Shown one piece after another: positions 20,214 to 29,720 of a DNA stretch of 64,000 bases (positions are counted from its first letter, which is position 1; each line of letters starts with the position of its first letter). Made by a program: the position numbers and the translations under genes. The DNA comes from Pythium myriotylum (Eukaryota; Oomycota; Peronosporomycetes; Pythiales; Pythiaceae): assembly GCA_023091665.1 (NCBI GenBank), contig JALJCQ010000001.1, positions 1,054,001 to 1,118,000 on the forward strand. Reading direction: 5' to 3'. The notes below the pieces were generated by a model, which saw only the letters and a list, made by a program, of their open reading frames with translations, made no database searches and was not told the origin of the DNA.

Positions 20214-21176
20214 ATCGCGAGGAGGATAGCGTAGATCGTAGTGGGACTTTGTGGCAGGGAGACCAGTTTTAGTGAACCAGAAGGTGGTTCCGATCAGCCG
20301 ATCGCGCCTTCTTCGTGTGACAGGGTAGTTTATGAGAAGCAGACGCTCCAATGAAGCCAATAACATTATCAGCTCAACTTGCTGTGCGAGCTCTTTCTGA
20401 ACAAAAGCGTGTGCTTGCGATCGCCACAGCTGTCACCGCCGATCAGGAAGCGTCTGAACTAGTGAACAAGGAGTGCGAGTTCACTGGCTCACCAACTACG
20501 AAGGGGCTGAGGCATTGCCGAAGCAAGCCATGGGAACCCACTGACCAAGGATTTCTTGGTCGACCTTGGCCCGTTCTGAATATCCACCGAGAATCCGCAC
20601 CGAACCGGTCACTTGCATCACTCGTACAGTGATGACGCCTCCGACCGACTTCTTCGTTCATGGCTTTCCAAGAGCCGCAAACATCCTCTCGAGCCTCAAC
20701 TCAGTGGCTTCCTCGATTCAGGAAGGTCGTTGAATTGTGCGAGGAGGCACTTGGTGAAAGTCTCGCTTCGCGGAGGACAGCAGTCGCGTCCGAAGGGTTG
20801 CAGAGTCCGGATGTAGTCTGCCCTAAACCATAAAATTAATCATCACATGATAAAATATATCGATATAAAAGGTTTCAGCTAATATTGAGTCCAAACAACT
20901 ACAATTACGAATTACGAAGGTTATTAAATTTACAAATAGTTGATGAGGTATTACGATTTTGTCAAATCGCCTGTCCATACCCAGAACTCCATCAACACGA
21001 AACTGGGACGTCAATAGAGTCGTACCCCTCCAGCTGGACTAGGCGAAAGTGAGCGCACGTGGCTTGCGGTGCTTGCCAATGCAAGATGGATCGCGTAATG
21101 CAAATCGTGCGATCGTCAAGCCGACCAACTCGCAGTGCCATCTCCTCAGAACGAGAAGGTCTCCATCTTTAGCCTC
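20214..21176. other. Intergenic spacer between the protease array and the CAP array
   Basis: No gene is supported. A strongly AT-rich segment lies at about 20825-20950, flanked by GC-richer sequence. Short open frames here show no recognisable features. Confidence 0.5.
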
Positions 21177-21195
21177 CCTCATTCTTCAATTTGCC
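21177..21195 (+). promoter_or_regulatory. Oomycete-type Inr/FPR core promoter
   Basis: CCTCATTCTTCAATTTGCC matches the known oomycete core promoter consensus GCTCATTYYNCAWTTT at every position except the first. It lies 19-37 nt upstream of the ATG of the first CAP gene, the typical distance for very short oomycete 5' leaders. Confidence 0.8.
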
Positions 21196-21213
21196 TCCAC
21201 CACAACAGCTACC

Positions 21214-22350
21214 ATGAAGTCGATGATCGTTGCATTCCTCGCGGCAGCTTTGAGCGTCGCCGTGGAAGCCGCCGTGCCGTCCAACTTTCCGCAGCTCATG
21301 CTTACGGCCGTCAACGCTGAGCGTGCCAAGCTGAACCTGTCTGCTTTGTGCATCAACTCGAAGTTGCTCAAGGCCTCGCAGCTCCACTCCGAAGACCAGG
21401 CGAAGAACAACTTCATGAGCCACACGGGCTCGACCGGCTCGACCATGGTCACTCGCGTGGAAGCCCAGGGCTTCAAGTGGAATAGTCTCGGAGAGAACGT
21501 CGCCGCCGGACAGGTCGACGTGACTTCGGTCATGGCCGCCTGGATGAACTCGCCTGGCCACAAGGCCAACATCCTCGGAGACTACAAGTTCTTTGGCACA
21601 GGCTACGCTTTCAGTGCGTCAAGCACATACCAGCACTACTGGACGCAAGACTTCGCAAAGGGCACGGCAGAAGCGTGTGACTCGGCGACGTCGGACTCGG
21701 TCAATCAGAGCCCGACAGTAACGACCGTAGCTCCGACACCTGCTCCTACCACTAAGGCACCAACTCCTGCTCCGACTACCAAGACCCCAACACCAGCGCC
21801 AACTGTTATCGCGCCCACTCCTGCTCCTACAACTAAGGCTCCAACTCCTGTCCCAACGACTGCCGCCCCCACGGTCATCCCAACCCCAGCTCCAACCACT
21901 GTGGCCCCTACTCCGGCACCAACCACATCGGTGCGCTCTGGAGATTCTACCTTGCAGAAGCAAATGCTGGATGCCGTCAACGCGGAGCGTGCGAAAGCTG
22001 GAAAAGCTGCGTTGTGCATCAACTCAAAGCTGCTCAAGGCCTCGCAGCTCCACTCCGAAGACCAGGCGAAGAACAACTTCATGAGCCACACGGGATCTAA
22101 CGGCTCCTCGATGTCTTCTCGCGTGGAAGCCCAGGGCTTCAAGTGGAACAGCCTTGGGGAGAACGTCGCAGCTGGTCAAGTCGACGTCACTGCAGTCATG
22201 GCCGCGTGGATGAACTCGCCTGGCCACAAAGCCAACATCCTCGGAGACTACAAGTTCTTCGGTATGGGTTACGCGTACAGTGCCTCGAGCACGTACAAGC
22301 ACTACTGGACCCAGGACTTCGCCAAGGGATCAACTGAGGCGTGTGCTTAG
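21214..22350 (+). CDS. Secreted CAP/SCP (PR-1-like) protein 1, two CAP domains
   Basis: 378 aa, single exon. The frame is open from 21049, but the ATG at 21214 (ACCATGAAG) gives a signal peptide (MKSMIVAFLAAALSVAVEA) and sits just after an Inr-type promoter. CAP domain 1 (about residues 28-155) and domain 2 (about 248-378) both show the family landmarks: a Cys in ALCINSKLL, a His in QLHSEDQ, GENVAAGQ, PGHKANILG and HYWTQDFAKG. The two domains share long identical DNA stretches offset by 666 bp, so one is a duplicate of the other. The linker (about 160-247) is a TPAPTT/KAPTP repeat, likely O-glycosylated. CAP proteins are extracellular and often bind sterols or other lipids; in oomycetes they are secreted in numbers, but the role of this one is unknown. 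Confidence 0.9.
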   Translation: MKSMIVAFLAAALSVAVEAAVPSNFPQLMLTAVNAERAKLNLSALCINSKLLKASQLHSEDQAKNNFMSHTGSTGSTMVTRVEAQGFKWNSLGENVAAGQVDVTSVMAAWMNSPGHKANILGDYKFFGTGYAFSASSTYQHYWTQDFAKGTAEACDSATSDSVNQSPTVTTVAPTPAPTTKAPTPAPTTKTPTPAPTVIAPTPAPTTKAPTPVPTTAAPTVIPTPAPTTVAPTPAPTTSVRSGDSTLQKQMLDAVNAERAKAGKAALCINSKLLKASQLHSEDQAKNNFMSHTGSNGSSMSSRVEAQGFKWNSLGENVAAGQVDVTAVMAAWMNSPGHKANILGDYKFFGMGYAYSASSTYKHYWTQDFAKGSTEACA

Positions 22351-22585
22351 CCCTCTTGTCTAGAACCTTCTTTGTCAGTTTATGTGTGTCGAGAGCGAGC
22401 AAGATAGATTCGCTCATGTAGATGAAAGTGTAGAGGTAAGACAAGCTACACCAATGGAAGTGTAGTGCGTCAGTACGAGATCGAAAGATCTGCACAAGTA
22501 AAACGCCACGTTGATTATACATGATGCTTCTCGATCATAGAAACTGGTGTAGTTTATGCGAGAGCTGAGTAGGCTCTGCCACCCG

Positions 22586-23449
22586 TTACTTGGCAAGACA
22601 GTCAGTCTTCTTGGTTGAAACTGGAGCGGGGGCGGGAGCAGGAGCAAGAGCAAGTCCGGGAGCTGGAGCACCGGTAGGAACTGGAGCAAGAGTATGAGTA
22701 GGATATAGAGTAGCAGTCGGAGCTGGAGCGGGAGAAACAGTAGGAGCTGGGGCAAAAATTGGCCTAGGAGCCAGAGTAGCAGTCGGAGTAGGAGCAGCAG
22801 TAAGATTCGGAGCTGGAGAAGGAGCAACCGTAGGAACTGGGGCCGGCGTACGAGCGGGAGTTGGATCAATATTAGGTTTAGGAGCTGTAGTAGTGGTGGT
22901 GGCATCACTTTGAACTTCGCCGTCGCAAGCTTCACCCGATCCTACTGCAAACACCTGGGTCCAGAACTTCTGGTACTTGGTGTTGCCGTTGAAAGAGTAC
23001 CCCATGCCCATTTGCGTGACCTTCGAGTTGAGGATGTTGGCCTTGTGGCCGGATGATCCCATCCACGCCCACATTGCAGCCTCAACATCCTTGTAGCCTC
23101 CACCAGCGTTCTCCCCGCCCGTTACAAATTTGTATCCTGTGCGCTTAACGCGCGTAACGAAGTCCGAGCCGTCGCTGCCCGTGTGCCCTACGCGGTTGGT
23201 CCTGGCCAGATCGTCCGACTGGGCCTGGGCTGCTTGCGTGAGCTTTTTGTTGTAGCAGAGCTTGGAGAGGCCCTTTTGGGAGCGCTCCCAGTTGACACGC
23301 TGGAGCATGGTGTCATAGTACTTCTCAGCGGCCGCTGCTTCTTGGCTGACCAGAGCCGTGAGCTCACGGGCGTCGTGAGCAGCGACTGGCCAGACGGAGA
23401 CGACGATCACCGCCACGAGGCCAAGAAGAAGACGACGACGCGGGAACAT
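22586..23449 (-). CDS. Secreted CAP/SCP (PR-1-like) protein 2, one CAP domain with Pro/Ala tail
   Basis: 287 aa on the reverse strand, convergent with CAP protein 1. The frame runs up to 23500 from a TTG; the ATG at 23449 begins a signal peptide (MFPRRRLLLGLVAVIVVSV). A single CAP domain (about residues 42-175) shows LCYNKKLTQAAQAQSDD, GENAGGGYKD, GHKANIL and KFWTQVFAVG. The usual His in the first helix (HSED in its neighbours) is Gln-Ser-Asp-Asp here, so a metal- or ligand-contacting residue is probably lost. The C-terminal 100 residues are a Pro/Ala/Thr-rich tail ending in DCLAK. It is the most divergent of the five CAP genes and the only one on the reverse strand. Confidence 0.88.
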   Translation of the reverse strand: MFPRRRLLLGLVAVIVVSVWPVAAHDARELTALVSQEAAAAEKYYDTMLQRVNWERSQKGLSKLCYNKKLTQAAQAQSDDLARTNRVGHTGSDGSDFVTRVKRTGYKFVTGGENAGGGYKDVEAAMWAWMGSSGHKANILNSKVTQMGMGYSFNGNTKYQKFWTQVFAVGSGEACDGEVQSDATTTTTAPKPNIDPTPARTPAPVPTVAPSPAPNLTAAPTPTATLAPRPIFAPAPTVSPAPAPTATLYPTHTLAPVPTGAPAPGLALAPAPAPAPVSTKKTDCLAK

Positions 23450-23473
23450 TGGTGCGGAAGTGACGGGGAGGTT

Positions 23474-23488
23474 GAGTTTGGAGTGAGC
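23474..23488 (-). promoter_or_regulatory. Probable Inr-type promoter of CAP protein 2
   Basis: On the reverse strand GCTCACTCCAAACTC resembles the oomycete Inr consensus GCTCATTYYNCAWTTT (two or three mismatches) and lies 25-39 nt upstream of the ATG at 23449. Confidence 0.5.
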
Positions 23489-24823
23489 GAGTGAAGGCAA
23501 GTGGGGTAGTGAGGCGATTGCACCGATCCGATCCGTGTTTGCAAGGTAGTGACAGTCTCCTCACAATTTTCAACGGAGAAGGAGGGGGAGGGTGGACTCG
23601 ATTCCCCTTTCATGGGAGCTTTCCTCTGGTCAGCTGACTCTGTAGAACTGCATTCATTAAAACGCGAACGCCAAGGAGACTCAACTTCGGACTCAACCAC
23701 AAGCACCAATATATAAGTCATAGTAGCTCCTCCATCAATTAGGGCACCAACGCGATTACTCCTGAGAATCACGAGCAAGCCTAGGCTTTGGGTGAGGCTT
23801 TGCTCCGTAGAGTCGACGTGGAAGCAGTGGAATGTAGAGATGATGACCATGCACTCGTTGCTCATTTGCCACCGAATCGAGCCCCACACGTCTCAGATAA
23901 TGCAAGCAAGCATTCTTTCGTTCGAGGATCAGCCTGCCTCGCACAGACGCGGGAATCGACTTGGCGTCGATTTCGTGGCTGTCCTTGTCCATGCCCCTGC
24001 AGAAAGTGCCCACCGCAGGTGAGAAATGAGTCATGTGCTGAGACAGCACACCCCAATCAGAACAAGGAAAACATGGCCCTTTTGCTGGTCGACGTCACGC
24101 CGGAAGGGATAAAATCGGGAAACAGCGGAGGGGGATCCGCGCCAGCTTGTATTGAAATACTGGGGAGACAGTGGAGAGACATGCGGGATCTGTGTACCGA
24201 TACAGAAGGGCGCATCCATCACCAACAGCCCTCGCAGCCGCGGGAGGGGATACCCTTCACAGACATACCAGCGGGAACATCCATCGCGGAGAGTCCATGA
24301 AGAGCGAAGCCATGGTATCTTCCAAAGCCGGTGGGGGGTCTTCACGTTGCGCTGGGTGTGTAGTGTCTCGTCCTCTCGAGGGTCCTTGGAGCGCGAATCT
24401 TCCCGAGCGAGTCGCCCACGTTCGCGTCAACGGCCCAGAAGGTTCCCCTCGACGTGCAGACCGATCCTCGCCGCTGTCTGTCCACGCAAAGACCCACTCA
24501 CGAGATCCCAAGCCAGGACACTCACTGGCCTCCGCTCTCGCTTCCTTCTCGTCAGTGAAACTGAAACCAGGCGTCGGCGTAACGCCAACGTTGGTGCAAC
24601 GCCAACACGTTCGTGGAACCGAACGCCAACAGACGATGACCGCCAAAACCAGGCGGCACCCTCTGCCATCTCAGGAGCTTTCGTCGCGACGCTCGTCGGA
24701 ACGCACAGGCAACTCGTTGACTTCATGCCAACGTAGCGCCACGATCCAACGATGGCGACGCGGCTCGGCCCAGGGATCGCCTTCCCCGATCCGAGTTGCC
24801 TCGTGGCTCGAGACCTCGAGACC

Positions 24824-24841
24824 GACGCCAACGTTGGCGTC
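24824..24841. repeat. Perfect 18-bp palindrome GACGCCAACGTTGGCGTC
   Basis: The sequence is its own reverse complement. The 13-mer ACGCCAACGTTGG also occurs at 24582-24594 and at 57347-57359, all in gene-free DNA. Confidence 0.8.
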
Positions 24842-25416
24842 CGGCGGGTCCATCTGGTCGCGCGCGTTGGCACGTCACTGTGTTGGAGACCGTCGCGTGA
24901 TGCCATCCGTGAGCTCGGAAGCGCCTCCATCAAGGATCGGACGAGTGTGATGGGAGGAAGTGGCTCTTGGATCGTCGTCATGAGACCAGAAGATCAGATC
25001 CTTCCCGGGCATTGCTTGAAGACGACGAGACACCTGGGTGGCGCCGTCACTCGTCGTGGCAACAACTGCGGGACCGGTCGCACACGTCGCAGACACTCCC
25101 CTTCAATGAAATAAGCAATCGCGCGCGTTGCCCAAACGTGCTCCCTGTGGGTTGCTGTGGTTGTGTTGCTGTCAGCTGATTTACGGTAAATGGGAAATCC
25201 ACCCGACCGCCGATTGTCGGGAGAGCCAGCTGGTTCCGCGGCGAGTCCAGTGCCCGTTCGTTGGTCCCGCCCGGTGGGGACGTGCTGCGGCAGCATCTGT
25301 TCCACGACCTGCCTGAACGAAAGGGCATAGAGCCGAGCGGATGACGGAACAGCAGGCGGGGGATCCCCCGCGTCGTCGTGGAACACATCTTGCCGAGAAC
25401 GCTCTCCCGAGCTCGT

Positions 25417-25432
25417 CCCATTCCCCAACTCG
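25417..25432 (+). promoter_or_regulatory. Possible Inr-type promoter of CAP protein 3
   Basis: CCCATTCCCCAACTCG fits the ATTYYNCAW core of the oomycete initiator. It lies about 60-70 nt upstream of the ATG at 25490. Confidence 0.4.
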
Positions 25433-25489
25433 CTCAGGAGCGCCCACAAGCTCCCCCTTCCCCAGAACCGTTCCACGCCAACGCTTCCA

Positions 25490-26425
25490 ATGTTCGCCCG
25501 CCGCGTGTTGGTGTGCGTCGCGGCCGTGGTCGCGCTCGTGAGCAGCTCCGGCGCCGAGGCGCAGAGCCTGCGCGGGCTCGTCGCGCAGGCCGACGCCGCG
25601 AGCTTCCACGCCGCGATGCTCCAGCGCGTGAACCAGGAGCGCGCCAACAACGGACTGCCCAAGCTCTGCTACAACAGCAAGCTCATGAAGGCGGCGCAGG
25701 CCCACTCGGAGGACCAGGCGTCCCACAACGAGATGACCCACGTGGGCTCGGACGGCGCCGACCTCGGCACGCGCGTCAAGCGCGCCGGCTACGACTGGAG
25801 CACCGTGGCCGAGAACGTCGCGGCCGGCCAGACCGACGTCGACTCGGTCATGGACTCGTGGATGAACTCGCCCGGCCACCGCACCAACATCCTCAGCGCC
25901 AGCTCCAAGCACTTTGGCATGGGTTACGCCTACAACGCCGACGGCACCTACAAGCACTTCTGGACGCAGGACTTTGCCTCGGGCGCCAACGAGGGGTGCG
26001 ACGACGGCGCCCAGAACGAGGAAGATGTTATCCCGGCGCCGGCACCTGCTCCCGAGCCAGCTCCTGCCCCTGCCCCGGAACCTGAGCCAGCTCCTGCTCC
26101 GGCCCCTGAGCCTGCTCCTGCCCCGGCCCCTGAGCCCGCTCCTGCCCCTGCCCCCGAGCCGGCTCCTGCCCCAGCTCCTGCTCCTGCCCCAGCTCCTGCC
26201 CCAGCTCCTGCCCCAGCTCCTGCTCCTGCGCCAGCCCCTGCTCCGGCACCAGTCCCGGCCCCGACGCCCGCGCCGACCCCGGCTCCAACTCCGGCTCCGA
26301 CGCCTGCGCCAATTCCTGCCCCGACGCCGGCTCCCGCGCCCGCCCCGGCTCCGCAGTCGCCGAAGCAGATCACGCCTTCGGTCGGCAAGTCCCACAAGAA
26401 GAAGCGCGGCTGCCACGCTGAGTAA
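25490..26425 (+). CDS. Secreted CAP/SCP (PR-1-like) protein 3, one CAP domain with long Pro-Ala tail
   Basis: 311 aa, single exon, starting at the ATG at 25490. The signal peptide (MFARRVLVCVAAVVALVSSS) and following QSLRGL are nearly identical to CAP protein 4, so the two are close paralogues. The CAP domain (about residues 38-170) has LCYNSKLMKAAQAHSED, ENVAAGQTD, PGHRTNIL and KHFWTQDFASG. From residue 181 the protein is an almost pure (Ala/Glu)-Pro tail of about 110 residues, ending in a basic KSHKKKRGCHAE. CAP proteins act outside the cell; the tail probably forms a rigid, glycosylated or wall-interacting extension. GC content is very high compared with CAP protein 5. Confidence 0.9.
   Translation: MFARRVLVCVAAVVALVSSSGAEAQSLRGLVAQADAASFHAAMLQRVNQERANNGLPKLCYNSKLMKAAQAHSEDQASHNEMTHVGSDGADLGTRVKRAGYDWSTVAENVAAGQTDVDSVMDSWMNSPGHRTNILSASSKHFGMGYAYNADGTYKHFWTQDFASGANEGCDDGAQNEEDVIPAPAPAPEPAPAPAPEPEPAPAPAPEPAPAPAPEPAPAPAPEPAPAPAPAPAPAPAPAPAPAPAPAPAPAPAPVPAPTPAPTPAPTPAPTPAPIPAPTPAPAPAPAPQSPKQITPSVGKSHKKKRGCHAE
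26029..26361 (+). repeat. Pro-Ala-rich low-complexity coding repeat in CAP protein 3
   Basis: Imperfect repeats of CCTGCCCCAGCT-like units encode PAPAPEP/PAPTPA strings. The antisense strand is therefore open as Gly-Ala strings, which are not real genes. Confidence 0.85.
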
Positions 26426-28484
26426 AGCGCCGAGGGGCTGGTTATATGTATCTATTATCCGTAGTTGTGACAAACATAAAGAACGCTCACTCGATGGAAG
26501 GCACGCTGTGCGGGGAGAGCAATAAAGCCCAATTTTGTACCGGATCTCTATTCTCGCCCCCCGAGCCCCTCCATTCACAAACTCGCGAAAGGGCAGCTCC
26601 TAACCTCCATCCATTCACAGTCACTTCCCCTGTGCTTGACTGCACCCTATGCCACTGGCGTGCCAGTTAATCCACGTTGGAGCACGAACCAGCCGGGGAG
26701 GCCTGCAGCGGCTGGCGCCGAGAGGCACTTCTTCCGTTTGCGGCTGGGCTCGACGCAAATGAGACCGAGCGTCCAGGGCGTTCCCAGTGTCTAATGGCAC
26801 CCACAAAGTGCCGACGACGTGGCGACAAGGGCGACAGATGAAGCGTGAGCGGCGACGGCTCTTGTACCCAACAGGAGCCTCGCATGTCCGGCCAGGGACG
26901 GCTACGAAAGCTTACGGTGTGTGGGACCACCTTGTCACACGGCCTCGATGCTGGCTGGAGGCGAGACGTGGATGGAGACAGCGTTGGCGTTGTCAGGTTG
27001 CGAGCATGCTTCGAGAATCTTCAGTGTACAGTACTGCAGTACGGTCCTACAGTATTATGCGGCGTAGACAACAAGTAATCAAGTCAACTCAGACAGCCAC
27101 ATTCGGACAACAAGAATTAGTCTGCCGACGACTGATGGGTGGAGGTGACTCCTGACGGCCATACTACCGGTAACGCAAAGACGAGGCTCCGAGAGTCGGT
27201 GGCAATGTATCACAAGTCGTCCTCGTCGACGACCCACCTCCAGTTCGCTGCTGGTCGATAGAGTCGGCGACGTGAACTGGTCCCGACTTCAAGTCACCAG
27301 ATCCTTTCCCGCTTCGTCGCGACACGAGGAGCCACGACGGTTCCGTCCACAGAGGTGTACGCACTCAGCCAATATGCTGGGCTCGCGACGCCTGTCGCAC
27401 CTCTGTCTTGTGGTCGGCATGGACAAGACTGCACACATGGAGTTGTCGGGTTGTGTCTCTCAGCTTGGGACTCCCAACGACTCCTGTGGGCACGGCGTGA
27501 ACGGTATGACCCTGCGGCTGTTCATCGAATGGGACTGTCGTGGAAGGAGAGATCTGTCTCCCGACGGGAGATGACCTTGTGCATCCAAACTACAACTGCA
27601 TACTAGCCCAGATGCTACACAACAGTCGCTGAACTTGCACTATTTCACATCATACGGCGGTCTGGTTGACTTGCTCGAGCGATGCGAGCCTCAAAGCTTG
27701 ACGCCGTCGGGGTCAAGGCATTGCATGTTTCAGAGTATCTTGTGTTGTCTCTATCACCACCCAATTGAAGCAAGGAGGAACTGCACCAAAATAACCGTGT
27801 ATCCATATGGATAGTAGCGTTTGTGAGGCGTGTAGAATAGAGCGAGGACTCTTCCCGTCGCGAAGGCGTGGCACGAAGTGTCCTCCCCGCTCTACGCTGT
27901 ACATTGTAGCCATACTTCCAAACTGTACGTATCGAGACTAGACATTAGTCTGTTGTATTGCCCAATCCACTGTCTTAGAACTCACAAACGAGATCGATTC
28001 ATCCAATGCATTGATGGGCAATGTGGCACCACCTCTCCGCTTGCTCGTTTTTACCCAGATGACGAATGTGCCGAGCCTATGCCGAGAGCCGAGACACAGA
28101 GCTCGGCGTCTATGAAGATCGGGAGCGTCCCCCTCAGTGTTGATGCCGGCTCCCGGTCGTCCGTCGTACTCGTGGATCGCGCTGGACCATTCCCAGTAGG
28201 AACGTTTGGCAGTACGTAAAGGATTGCGGAGCCTTTCGTCAGAGGTAAAGATCTCGCTGCTAGTCGGTCCACCCATAAGGAATACCTTCTTATAGGTTGG
28301 ATACTGATAATCTCCTCTCTGACGGAGTCAGCTAGACTCGGTGACTGTGTCAAGCATAAAGACTGAGCCTGGAGGCGCAGGGGAGAGCTAACGCGTTGAC
28401 GGGAGTGAGGTCGATCATTCTTGAACTTGCCTTCGAGCGGACACATCTCCAAGAAACACTCAGTTCGACTAGATTTCTAGCTCC
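26426..28484. other. Gene-empty spacer (about 2 kb)
   Basis: Only short overlapping frames without features. I see no transposon ends or RNA gene. The GC content is lower than in the flanking coding sequence. Confidence 0.5.
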
Positions 28485-29720
28485 ATGTTCGCCAGGCGAG
28501 TTCTCGTGTGCGTTGCGGCTGTTGTCGCAGCCGTTAGCAGCCCCGGTGCGGATGCCCAGAGCCTGCGTGGGCTCACGGCCCAGGTCGCTCAGGCTGACGC
28601 CTCCAGCTTCCACGCCGCCATGCTCCAGCGTGTGAACCAGGAACGCGCCAAGAACGGCCTCAACGCGCTCTGCTACAACAGCAAGCTCCAGTCGGCGGCC
28701 CAGTCGCACTCGGAGGACCAGGCGAGGCAGAACCTGATGACCCACACGGGATCGGATGGCTCGGATATGAGCCGCCGCGTTGCCGAAGCCACCTACCAGT
28801 GGAGCCTCATCGCCGAAAACATCGCCGCGGGCCAGCCAGACGTCGAAACGGTCATGGATCTGTGGATGAACTCACCTGGCCACCGCACCAACATCCTCGG
28901 CGACTACACACACTTTGGCATGGGCTACGGCTTCAACGCCCAGACTGAGCTCAAGCACTTCTGGACCCAGGACTTCGGTTCCAGCCAGACCGAGGCATGC
29001 GACGGCGGTGCTCCTGCCCCTGCTCCAGCTCCAGCTCCTGCCCCTGCCCCTGCTCCTGCTCCTGCTCCTGCCCCTGCTCCAGTGCCGGCGCCTGCCCCGG
29101 TTCCTGCTCCGACGTCTGCTCCTGTCCCGGTGCCTGCTCCGACCCAGGCACCAACGCAAGCTCCTGCCCCTGCGCCGACTGAAGCCCCGACTTCCGTTCC
29201 TGCGCCAGCTCCGACGTCGGCGCCGACGTCTGTCCCGACCCCTGCGACCACCGAGCCGGAGCCTGCTCCGGTCCCGGACCAGAACCCACAGCAGCAGATC
29301 AGTCTGCCGACCCCCACGCCGGCGCCTGAACCAACGTCTGCTCCTACCCCGGCTCCGACGCCAGCTCCTACCCCGGTTCCGACGCCTGCCCCAACTCCGG
29401 CTCCGACGCCAGCTCCTACTCCGGTTCCGACGCCCGCCCCAACCCCTGCTTCCGCGCCTGAACCTACGCCTGCTCCGAGCACGGGTGACTGGCCGCACCA
29501 GCAGACCACTCCGGAGGACCCCGCATTTCCAGCGGCTCCAGTGTCGGGCCAGCAGACGCCAGTTGATCCCGCTCCATCGTCGGGATCCGTCCCCACTCAG
29601 CAATCGCCAGTTGAGGTCGGCGCCGACTCGGATCAGCAGACTCCTGAGGAGGTCGGTGCTGAATCGGAGCCGACGTTGGGTCAGCAGGGCTTCGTGCAGG
29701 GTACTCCTTTCGACGGCTAA
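28485..29720 (+). CDS. Secreted CAP/SCP (PR-1-like) protein 4, one CAP domain with long Pro-rich tail
   Basis: 411 aa, single exon from the ATG at 28485. The signal peptide MFARRVLVCVAAVVAAVSSP and the QSLRGL segment match CAP protein 3. The CAP domain (about residues 40-173) shows LCYNSKLQSAAQSHSED, ENIAAGQPD, PGHRTNILG and KHFWTQDFGSS. The tail (about 180-336) is a PAPAPAP then PTPAPTP repeat, followed by a Gln/Glu-rich segment of repeated QQTP and EVGA words to the stop. The Gln-rich end is absent from CAP protein 3, so the tails evolve quickly while the CAP domain is conserved. Probable extracellular protein; ligand unknown. Confidence 0.9.
   Translation: MFARRVLVCVAAVVAAVSSPGADAQSLRGLTAQVAQADASSFHAAMLQRVNQERAKNGLNALCYNSKLQSAAQSHSEDQARQNLMTHTGSDGSDMSRRVAEATYQWSLIAENIAAGQPDVETVMDLWMNSPGHRTNILGDYTHFGMGYGFNAQTELKHFWTQDFGSSQTEACDGGAPAPAPAPAPAPAPAPAPAPAPAPVPAPAPVPAPTSAPVPVPAPTQAPTQAPAPAPTEAPTSVPAPAPTSAPTSVPTPATTEPEPAPVPDQNPQQQISLPTPTPAPEPTSAPTPAPTPAPTPVPTPAPTPAPTPAPTPVPTPAPTPASAPEPTPAPSTGDWPHQQTTPEDPAFPAAPVSGQQTPVDPAPSSGSVPTQQSPVEVGADSDQQTPEEVGAESEPTLGQQGFVQGTPFDG
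29007..29492 (+). repeat. Pro-rich coding repeat in CAP protein 4
   Basis: Tandem imperfect units coding PAPAPAP and PTPAPTPAPTPVPTP. Length changes here are likely to differ between strains. Confidence 0.8.

Larger units (their letters stand above)
23450..25489. other. Gene-empty spacer (about 2 kb)
   Basis: Open frames of up to 259 codons occur on both strands, but they overlap each other in all frames and have low-information composition, so I do not call them. The region contains an 18-bp perfect palindrome at 24824-24841 and promoter-like pyrimidine-rich sequence just before 25490. Confidence 0.5.

Noticed and set aside
22600..22880. Regular short repeats as a CRISPR-like array
   Set aside because: They are codons of a Pro/Ala/Thr tail with no conserved repeat-spacer structure, in a eukaryotic genome.
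24152..25114. Several overlapping open frames (up to 259 codons) between CAP proteins 2 and 3
   Set aside because: They overlap on both strands, have Arg/Ser/Pro-rich random composition, and show no domain, signal peptide or promoter.
25181..26578. Long reverse-strand frame opposite CAP protein 3
   Set aside because: It is Gly/Arg low complexity, the antisense shadow of the Pro-Ala repeat; the forward CAP gene explains the openness.
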